Assembly (NCBI GenBank): GCA_964017185.1
Contig: OZ024879.1
Location: 45,991,383-46,055,382 of the forward strand
Length of the DNA stretch: 64,000 nt
Direction: 5' to 3'
DNA from: Rugalucina vietnamica
Taxonomy: Eukaryota > Mollusca > Bivalvia > Lucinida > Lucinidae
The position numbers and the translations under genes are program-made. Positions 47,144 through 54,265 of the stretch are shown here, one piece after another. The notes below the pieces were generated by a model. It saw nothing but the letters and a program-made list of their open reading frames with translations, was not told where the DNA came from and did no database searches. Positions within the stretch are counted from its first letter, which is position 1. Each line of letters begins with the position of its first letter.

Positions 47144-48952
47144 ATGGCCACGAAACTTAAGGTAGCTGAGAAGGTTAAAATAAACTATTGTGGGCCGAGA
47201 GAGTTAGCTATGCTTCCGGGCATCGGTAGGACGCTAGCAGAAACTATATTAGACCTCCGAGACGCTAAGGGAGATTTAACGTTGGATGATTTAGTCCATG
47301 TTAAGCATTTACATGTTACACCACAATTGATTGATAAACTGGACTTCCGCCCATTTGAAGAAAATGAGGAGGAAGATGGGTATCTAGGGTCAGGTGCGAA
47401 TGACATGGCAGCTCGTGTGGATCAGGCAATTCAGAACTCTAAGTTGAAAGGTCCACCGGCACAATACTTAACGCAACCTCCGACTGGTGCTGAGCAATTG
47501 CCTTCTAGTTATGGTGCATACCCCGGGTCTATGGGTCAGTTGGGGTCTGGTCAACCAGGACAAATGGGTCAAGCTGGCATGAGCCCAATGGGTTATTCTA
47601 GTTTTATGGGTCAACCTAGCCCAAGTAAAATGGGTCAGAGTTCACAACTTTATCAACCATACCCGTCATGGGCGGGTGGCCAGACAAACTTCCAATCAGG
47701 CAATATTATGCAAGCTTGGCCACCTATGGGATTATACAATGCTAATACAGTTGGCATGCCCCAATATCCTCCAATGGGATCATTTGATCCGAGTAAACTG
47801 AGTAGTCAGCCAATTGGACAGACTGATCTTGCTTGTGCTAGATCACCACCGGCCCCAAACACACCGGCAAATGTCAAAAGTGAAGTTGACTGGCCTGGGG
47901 ATAATGCAGCCTCATCAGGTAAGGACAAAGGAGATTTCAGTTCTTCATCCAAGCAAATGAAATCGGATTGGCTCCCAAAGTCACTATACTTTGACCCCAA
48001 TAAGACCACATGGGAAGCTTTTTACTTGAAGTTTCAGAATTTTGCTAAAGAGAAAAACTGGTCTTCCGTTGAAGCCAAATCCAAGTTGATGTATGTATTG
48101 GAAGGCAGGGCGGCTGAATTTTTTGCAAGCTTACATGAGAGGGAACCAGACTTGCCTTTTTATGATGTGGTCAGAAGAATGGAAACTAGGTTTGCATTCA
48201 GGGAGTTACAGGAAACATCTCAGTTGGCTTTTATGAATTGTACCCAAAATAAGGATGAAAAAAATGAAGAGTGGGCAGATCGGGTGCTGACCCTGGCCAC
48301 CCGAGCATTTAAGAGCTTGCCGGATGACCATATTCAGAAACAAGCAATTTTACGCTTCTGTCATGGTTGTTATGATAAGGAGGCTGGCATGCATGCTGCT
48401 AATAAAATGCCAACTCGCATGGAGGAAGCAATAGGGTGTGTGAAATGGTACCAGTATAACCACCAGATTTTTGTAACAAAGAAAAAAGTGTCAATGGTCG
48501 GGGAGGGTATGTCATATGATTTCCCAGACTCACATGTTTGGGCAGCATCATTACAGGATAAACCGGTGGCAAACCAAGGCAGAGATAATACTAGGGGTAG
48601 GCCCAGGGAGAGGTATGTCAGATATAGTGGCCAAGACAGCTCTCCCAATGATACTGCTAATGAGTCAAAAGAGAGTTCGTCTAAAAGCGATAAGACATTG
48701 GAAGACCGAATGGTCAGTCTGGAAGACATGTTCCGCCAGGTACTGAAAAAATTGGACAGTGCACCGGAGAGAAAGCCTGTGTCGAACAGGAGTCCGTCAC
48801 CGGCTAGGTCAAGGACGGAGTCACCCTCTCGGTGTTTTCATTGCAACATGGAGGGGCATTTTAAAAGAGACTGTCCTAACAAAAGGGTGTCTTTCAAACA
48901 GGTACAGCAGTTGGGAACTGAGGATTTAAACCGCAACGGGTCGGATCATTAG
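47144..48952 (+). CDS. gag: Gag with N-terminal helix-hairpin-helix domain and C-terminal zinc knuckle (602 aa)
   Basis: Residues 13-66 match the ComEA-type HhH pattern: a pre-helix, LPGIGRTLAETIL, R..KG, then DDLVHVKHL. That fold binds DNA backbone without sequence specificity. Residues 80-260 are Gly/Pro/Gln/Met-rich and probably disordered. A Gag capsid-like part follows near 285-440 (TTWEAFYLKF, LMYVLEGRAAEFF, NEEWADRV). Then comes a Ser/Arg-rich linker and a CCHC knuckle, CFHCNMEGHFKRDC (C564, C567, H572, C577). The stop is TAG at 48,950, but a -1 frameshift site at 48,925 would extend some molecules into pol. An HhH domain at the front of a Gag is not part of the usual Gypsy plan. It might hold the particle or cDNA to DNA; this is inference. 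Confidence 0.9.
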   Translation: MATKLKVAEKVKINYCGPRELAMLPGIGRTLAETILDLRDAKGDLTLDDLVHVKHLHVTPQLIDKLDFRPFEENEEEDGYLGSGANDMAARVDQAIQNSKLKGPPAQYLTQPPTGAEQLPSSYGAYPGSMGQLGSGQPGQMGQAGMSPMGYSSFMGQPSPSKMGQSSQLYQPYPSWAGGQTNFQSGNIMQAWPPMGLYNANTVGMPQYPPMGSFDPSKLSSQPIGQTDLACARSPPAPNTPANVKSEVDWPGDNAASSGKDKGDFSSSSKQMKSDWLPKSLYFDPNKTTWEAFYLKFQNFAKEKNWSSVEAKSKLMYVLEGRAAEFFASLHEREPDLPFYDVVRRMETRFAFRELQETSQLAFMNCTQNKDEKNEEWADRVLTLATRAFKSLPDDHIQKQAILRFCHGCYDKEAGMHAANKMPTRMEEAIGCVKWYQYNHQIFVTKKKVSMVGEGMSYDFPDSHVWAASLQDKPVANQGRDNTRGRPRERYVRYSGQDSSPNDTANESKESSSKSDKTLEDRMVSLEDMFRQVLKKLDSAPERKPVSNRSPSPARSRTESPSRCFHCNMEGHFKRDCPNKRVSFKQVQQLGTEDLNRNGSDH

Positions 48953-51900
48953 GCCTAGGTTCGACCCCACAAGACCCTAAAATAGGCCTAGCAGAATGTA
49001 ATAGGTTTGGAGCTCAGACTCCGAGTACGGATAGTAAGTTAATGGGGACAAAAAATTGTCCGGGAAACAATGAGTCAGAAGGGACATTGTCCGAGGTGAT
49101 AAAGGGGTACGAAGATTTTATTGATGGGATTTATATACGGGAGTGTTGCGCATCCACTCCGAATGGCGATGTGTTGAATAGCTCGTGTGTCTCTGATGAA
49201 ACTTTGGATACGGATGTGGATGATAATGATTTCTCTCTTTTACAGGAATCTTTCGAGATAGAGGAACCATTGGCAGCAGCAGTGAAAGAGGTCATACCCT
49301 CTATTCAAGAGGATTTGGAGCCCAGCTCTGAGGTAGTAGCTAATAATAACTTTGGTCCTTTTTCAGAGGATGCGGATCCGGTCATGAGTGCTAATGGACA
49401 GGAGTGTCACTCCGAGACTAGACCAGCGGAGTTAGGTATAGAGACAGAGACAGTCACTCATCATGATTTAAGTTCATTTTCAGAATTTAAGGATCCAGTA
49501 CGGAATGGTCACACCGAGAGTAGACCAGCAGAGCCGGGCGAGACGGTCACTAATCACGATTTGGGTTCATTTTCAGAGATTAGGGATCCAGTTAAGGGTG
49601 ATCATATACAGCAAAAATTACTCTTTGAGAGTACACTGTCAGCTGGGGTGTTATGTGAGAATTCAGATCCTTTAGTGAATCCAGACCAAGAGAAATTGGA
49701 TACTAGGTCAGCGACCATGTCAACATGGGAGGACATCACTATATGTCAATTGCGTTCCTCATCCATGCTTAGGGTTCCGGTCACTGTACAGGGCAAGAAT
49801 TTGAAAGCTGTAGTAGACACGGCTGCGGAAGTTACTATCATTTCTGATGCTGTTTTCAAGGAACTGGAACCTAAACCGCCTTATCTCAAAAAGGTTATCC
49901 TTCATACTGCAGGTAGAGATATGAAAATGGATGGTTTTGTTGCCGGTCCAGTTGCTTTGCAGATGGGGACCAGCATATTCCCCGAGGCAGTTTACGTTGC
50001 TCCAATTCAAGATGACATGCTCTTAGGATTGGATTTCCTGTTGCGACATGGGGTAGATATTAAAATGGATGATCTTTGTCTTGATTTTAGGGGTAGCGGT
50101 GAGAAGCTGCCAATGGAGGTAGAAAGAAAGTTAACTTCAGAATCTAAGGTGGCCAAGGTTATGGTAGAAAAAACAACCATGATACCACCTAACTCAGTGT
50201 TGAGACTGCAGTGTAAAATTTCAGATAACCTGCCTGATTACATCATAGAGCCAGAGGGAGGTTTGGACGTCATTGTGCCCAGAACACTACATTCAGCTGG
50301 ATCGAAGCCGAAGGTGTGCTTGATTAATGTCACTGATAGCTTTATCAAGGTTAAAAGGAACCAGTTGGTTGCAAAGGCTGTTCCAGTTTGTAGTGTTACA
50401 CAGGTGTCTTTGGAAGGTCTAGGGCAGGATGATCCGGTTTCTGATAACAAGTTTGTTTTTCAGAGTGGCACGGAGGATAGTTTGGAGAGTAGAGACCGAG
50501 ATAGCGGGTCACATTCACAGGAAGAAAATATTCTTTCAGGTGCGGTCCAAGACGATATTACTTCAACCGATAGTTTTGGTTGTCGTGCAGATGAGCAACA
50601 GATTGGAGGGGACTCGCCACAAAACAAAGTTTCAGGTCTATCGAAAGAATTAGATATCACTGATACTGCCGTTGCAGATTTTACACAGGGTCATCAGATC
50701 CTTCAGCAGGACATGGCAGCCAAAGAGGGACTGAAGTGTCCGAGTGCTTCCAGAGAAATACCTGATCATTTGAAAGATTTATTTCAGCGTTCCATCCAGC
50801 ACTTGAACAGTGAAGAACAAGACCAGGTGGCAGACTTACTCATGGAATTTGAGGATGTCTTTGCAAAATCTGAATATGACCTTGGAGATTTTTCAGATAT
50901 TGTTCATAATATTGATACAGGATCTTCAAAGCCTATCAAGCAGAGAATGCGGAGAACGCCTGTAAATTTTGCAGGGGAAGAAAAGGCTCATCTTGAAAAG
51001 ATGTTAGACGCGGGTGTTATCCAACCCTCTGTTTCAGAATGGGCCTCAGCGCCCGTGTTGGTGAGAAAAAGAGATGGAACAGTCCGGTGGTGTGTGGACT
51101 ATAGGGCCCTCAACTCTGTCACCACCAAGGATGTTTTTCCTTTGCCTTTAGTAGAGGATTGCATTGATACCCTTGCAGGAAACAAGTGGTTCTCCAAGCT
51201 AGATGCAAACTCCGCCTATTGGCAGGTTAAGCTTAGTGATCAGGATCGAAAAAAAACGGCCTTCATCACTAAATATGGCCTGTTTGAACACGTGAGAATG
51301 GGTTTTGGCCTATGCAATGGACCAGCGACTTACTCCAGAGTCATGAACCTAGTCTTACGAAATTTACTTTGGGTCATTGTTCTAGCATTCCTAGATGACA
51401 TTCTGGTCCTTGGGTCCACGTTTTCCAATCATTTGTCTCACATCAGGGAGGTGCTGCTGCGTTTCCGCAAACACCAGCTCAAATTAAAGGCCAAGAAATG
51501 TGTTCTTTTTCAGAGAGAAGTGGATTTCTTAGGCAGGATTGTGAGTGAGGATGGTATTAAACTCTCAGAGACAGATATCAAAGCCGTTCTCGACTGGCCA
51601 GTACCACAGAGTACCAGAGAGGTGGAGCAGTTCCTGGGACTGGCGAATTACCACCGCAACTTTATCAAGGACTTTTCTCGCATTGCTACTCCACTTTATA
51701 GGTTGACTGGCAAGAACCCTTTCGAGTGGACACAACAGCATCAGCAGGCATTTCAGGACCTTAAGGAGGCATTGACTAGTGCACCTGTGCTCGGGCTACC
51801 TAATGACACAGATTTATTTATTTTAGATACTGACTCCTCTAACTACGCTGTTGGTGGGGAGCTGATACAGATACAGGGTGGAGAAGAGCGAGTAATTGCC

Positions 51901-52224
51901 TATGGCAGTTACGCTCTCACACCCGAGCAGATCAATTATTGCACAACCAGGAAGGAGCTCTTGGCTGTAGTGCGTTTCACGAGACAGTTTAGGCACTATC
52001 TCTTGGGAAAACAGTTTGTGGTCAGGACTGACCACAGTAGTCTGCGTTGGCTTCTCAACTTTAAGGAGCCGGATGGGCAGTTAGCCCGTTGGTTAGAGGA
52101 ACTGAATCAATATGATATGGTGGTTCAGCACCGAGCAGGGAAAAAGCATGGAAACGCAGATTCTCTATCGCGTGTTGTGTATGAAGATCAGAAAGGAACG
52201 TCGTCTGGGAGTCAGTCCAGATGA
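48922..52224 (+). CDS. pol: Pol, first part: protease, reverse transcriptase, RNase H
   Basis: The frame opens after TGA at 48,919, inside gag, and is entered by -1 frameshifting; the first ATG is at 49,042. Counted from that ATG: an acidic, repeat-bearing N-terminal part (to about 230); an aspartic protease with D259-T-A and a LLGLDFL block near 330; RT with WCVDYRALN, FSKLDANSAYWQV and FLDD (D785, D786 catalytic) followed by a thumb with FLGLANYHRNFI; RNase H with LDTDSSNYAVGG, the TRKELLA Glu and RTDHSSL. The ORF ends 15 residues after the usual HGNADSLSR end of RNase H, at TGA 52,222. The protease has DTA in place of DTG or DSG, a conservative variant known in some Gypsy families. No integrase follows in this frame; it lies in the +1 frame. 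Confidence 0.93.
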   Translation, partial: GFKPQRVGSLGLGSTPQDPKIGLAECNRFGAQTPSTDSKLMGTKNCPGNNESEGTLSEVIKGYEDFIDGIYIRECCASTPNGDVLNSSCVSDETLDTDVDDNDFSLLQESFEIEEPLAAAVKEVIPSIQEDLEPSSEVVANNNFGPFSEDADPVMSANGQECHSETRPAELGIETETVTHHDLSSFSEFKDPVRNGHTESRPAEPGETVTNHDLGSFSEIRDPVKGDHIQQKLLFESTLSAGVLCENSDPLVNPDQEKLDTRSATMSTWEDITICQLRSSSMLRVPVTVQGKNLKAVVDTAAEVTIISDAVFKELEPKPPYLKKVILHTAGRDMKMDGFVAGPVALQMGTSIFPEAVYVAPIQDDMLLGLDFLLRHGVDIKMDDLCLDFRGSGEKLPMEVERKLTSESKVAKVMVEKTTMIPPNSVLRLQCKISDNLPDYIIEPEGGLDVIVPRTLHSAGSKPKVCLINVTDSFIKVKRNQLVAKAVPVCSVTQVSLEGLGQDDPVSDNKFVFQSGTEDSLESRDRDSGSHSQEENILSGAVQDDITSTDSFGCRADEQQIGGDSPQNKVSGLSKELDITDTAVADFTQGHQILQQDMAAKEGLKCPSASREIPDHLKDLFQRSIQHLNSEEQDQVADLLMEFEDVFAKSEYDLGDFSDIVHNIDTGSSKPIKQRMRRTPVNFAGEEKAHLEKMLDAGVIQPSVSEWASAPVLVRKRDGTVRWCVDYRALNSVTTKDVFPLPLVEDCIDTLAGNKWFSKLDANSAYWQVKLSDQDRKKTAFITKYGLFEHVRMGFGLCNGPATYSRVMNLVLRNLLWVIVLAFLDDILVLGSTFSNHLSHIREVLLRFRKHQLKLKAKKCVLFQREVDFLGRIVSEDGIKLSETDIKAVLDWPVPQSTREVEQFLGLANYHRNFIKDFSRIATPLYRLTGKNPFEWTQQHQQAFQDLKEALTSAPVLGLPNDTDLFILDTDSSNYAVGGELIQIQGGEERVIAYGSYALTPEQINYCTTRKELLAVVRFTRQFRHYLLGKQFVVRTDHSSLRWLLNFKEPDGQLARWLEELNQYDMVVQHRAGKKHGNADSLSRVVYEDQKGTSSGSQSR
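48925..48990 (+). promoter_or_regulatory. -1 ribosomal frameshift signal: TTTAAAC plus H-type pseudoknot
   Basis: In gag frame the bases read GAT TTA AAC, so TTTAAAC (48,925-48,931) fits X_XXY_YYZ. Six bases later stem 1 starts: 48,938-48,945 pairs with 48,960-48,967 (GGGTCGGA with TTCGACCC, one G-U). Its loop holds TAGGCCTA (48,950-48,957), which pairs with the same self-complementary word at 48,983-48,990, forming stem 2 of eight pairs. The -1 frame is open from 48,922 through the whole pol ORF. Confidence 0.85.
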
Positions 52225-54223
52225 ACTTCCTTGTGGAGGTTGTAAGAAGTGCACCAAAGCGCATCAGACATGGTCGCGGTTCGCGGAGGAAGTAGATGAT
52301 GTAGTGTCACTAGCTTGCCGCCAAGTATCAGAGGGCTTGTCTTTCCGCCTGGTGCCACGTGACAGTTTGGAGGATCTGGAAACTGGAGCTAGCTCAGAGG
52401 GTTCCGAGTCGGTGTCTTTATTAGAAAAGGCGTGGCCTTGGGATGCAAGTGAGGAGCACCCGGAAGAACCTGTCCCTGAAGAGCTTGGGGAATGCCACAT
52501 TGATCTGATTAGGGAGAGTACCGGTGACATCCTGGTATGCATGGCTCCACACATGCAGGATCCAAGTCTGATGGAAGACTTAGCGGAGTCAGAGGAATCG
52601 GCTGATCTTGTGAATGGGTCCAAGCTTCAGGTGGACCCGAATGTGTCCGAGGTGCGCTCAGAACCTGAGCAGGACAAAGAGAACTTGATACCTGATCTGA
52701 AGCGGGAGCTGAAATGTGATTCAGACTTAGAGTTCCTTATGAAGTTTTTGAATGATGGGGAAGAACCATCTGGAAATAGTCTGTCAGCTGCAAGCCCAGC
52801 AGCAAAATACTACTGGATAAACCGTAATTTGTTTGTCCTGGAAGATGGTCTGCTCTGGCGCATCGCAAAATACAAAGACCAAGTCAAAAGACTGGTAATT
52901 CCAGAACCTGTGCAAAGTGTAGTGTTAGAAATGTGTCATGACATACCAGCAGCTGGTCATCAGGGTGTGGACCGAACGAGGGAAAGGGTGAAAAGCAAGT
53001 ACTTTTGGTACGGAATGGGGGAAGAAATTAGGAATTATGTGGGAAGTTGTGATGTTTGCAGTCGAAATAAAAAGCCAAACAGGAACGCTAAGTGTCCGTT
53101 AACTCAGTTCCGCGCTGGGGCTCCCCTTGAGCGGGTGCACATAGATTTTTTGGGTCCGTTACCGAGAACAGAGCGGGGTAACGAACACATTCTAATGGTA
53201 GTCGACCAATTCACTAAGTGGGTAGAATGTATCCCTCTACCATCTCAAACTGCAGAAGTCACCGCACAAGCAGTAGTGAAAGATTTCTTTTCGAGGTTCG
53301 GTTACCCATTTGAGATCCTGAGTGATCAGGGCCGCAACTTCGAAAGCAAGTTGTTTGCCGCCCTCTGTGAAGCAATGCGCATTCACAAGACCAGGACAAC
53401 GCCCTACAGACCGTCCACCAATGGTCAGGTGGAGCGGTTTAATCGCACCCTAATGGACGCGGTTAGATGCTTCGTTGATGGGCATCAGCGAAATTGGGAC
53501 TTGCATCTAGCGCAGATAGCTGGGGCACTTCGATCATCTGTGAATCGGAGTACAGGTTTTACCCCTAACAAAATGATGTTGGGTAGGGAAGTGAATCAGC
53601 CCGTGGATCTTTTGTTTCCGATGGACCAGGAGTCCGAGGTATCACCGGATGAACACGTTGCCGAGTTGCAACGTGCAATCAAGTTAGCGCATGAAACGGC
53701 TCGGAAGCATCTAAAGTCCGCGCAAGAAATCATGAAACGTGATTATGATTTGAAGGTCTTTACGCGCGTCTTTGATGAGGGTGACCTGGTCTATGTCCTT
53801 GACACGGCTACTGTAAAAGGACAAGCCAAGAAGCTGGGTCACCCGTGGAAGGGTCCGGGAATTATTGTAAATAAGTTCACTCCTTACCTGTATAGGGTAA
53901 AATTAAGGAATGCCGTTTTCACGGCCAATCATGATCGTTTGAAACCTTGTAGGGACCGGAAATTACCCGGATGGTTGGAGAAGTTCAGGGAAAATTTCCG
54001 AGAGACTCTTCAGGAACAGAAGCGGGATAATGCATTCGGCACTCATGAGCCTGTATATTGTATTTGTAGGAAGCCAGATAGTGGGGATCTTATGGTTCAG
54101 TGCGACACTTGTACCGAGTGGTATCATGGTACCTGTGTTGGTGTCACGGCCACGGAAGCCGTCCAAATGAAAGCCTACAAATGCCCACCCTGTTGTCGTA
54201 GACGCAGGGTTCCCTTACATTAA
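52106..54223 (+). CDS. pol: Pol, second part: integrase with C-terminal PHD finger
   Basis: The frame is open from 52,106 (first ATG 52,112) and overlaps the RT ORF by 119 bases in the +1 frame. Counted from 52,112: residues 30-240 hold a CGGC..C motif and an acidic linker; the integrase zinc finger is H276, H283, C313, C316; the catalytic core is D345, D405, E441 (D59D35E, all present); a GDLVY...HPWKGPG...Y.V block near 560-610 is the GPY/F-type DNA-binding module; a PHD finger covers 649-694 with ligands C650, C652, C664, C667, H672, C675, C691, C694 (C4HC3). The PHD has Y649, M661 and W670 where H3K4me3 readers form the aromatic cage. Chromodomains are the usual tail of such integrases, so a PHD here is unusual and suggests targeting to active promoters. 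Expression may use +1 shifting before TGA 52,222 or a separate start. Confidence 0.93.
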   Translation: MNMIWWFSTEQGKSMETQILYRVLCMKIRKERRLGVSPDELPCGGCKKCTKAHQTWSRFAEEVDDVVSLACRQVSEGLSFRLVPRDSLEDLETGASSEGSESVSLLEKAWPWDASEEHPEEPVPEELGECHIDLIRESTGDILVCMAPHMQDPSLMEDLAESEESADLVNGSKLQVDPNVSEVRSEPEQDKENLIPDLKRELKCDSDLEFLMKFLNDGEEPSGNSLSAASPAAKYYWINRNLFVLEDGLLWRIAKYKDQVKRLVIPEPVQSVVLEMCHDIPAAGHQGVDRTRERVKSKYFWYGMGEEIRNYVGSCDVCSRNKKPNRNAKCPLTQFRAGAPLERVHIDFLGPLPRTERGNEHILMVVDQFTKWVECIPLPSQTAEVTAQAVVKDFFSRFGYPFEILSDQGRNFESKLFAALCEAMRIHKTRTTPYRPSTNGQVERFNRTLMDAVRCFVDGHQRNWDLHLAQIAGALRSSVNRSTGFTPNKMMLGREVNQPVDLLFPMDQESEVSPDEHVAELQRAIKLAHETARKHLKSAQEIMKRDYDLKVFTRVFDEGDLVYVLDTATVKGQAKKLGHPWKGPGIIVNKFTPYLYRVKLRNAVFTANHDRLKPCRDRKLPGWLEKFRENFRETLQEQKRDNAFGTHEPVYCICRKPDSGDLMVQCDTCTEWYHGTCVGVTATEAVQMKAYKCPPCCRRRRVPLH

Positions 54224-54250
54224 TACAAGGTTCTAATGGTTCTCCTTCTC

Positions 54251-54257
54251 GTTTCAG
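54251..54257 (+). promoter_or_regulatory. Splice acceptor ahead of the third ORF
   Basis: TTCTCCTTCTCGTTTCAG ends at 54,257, followed 8 bases later by ATG at 54,266. A long pyrimidine run plus CAG at the start of a downstream ORF is what a spliced, env-like subgenomic message needs. Confidence 0.6.
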
Positions 54258-54265
54258 ATTGTGAT

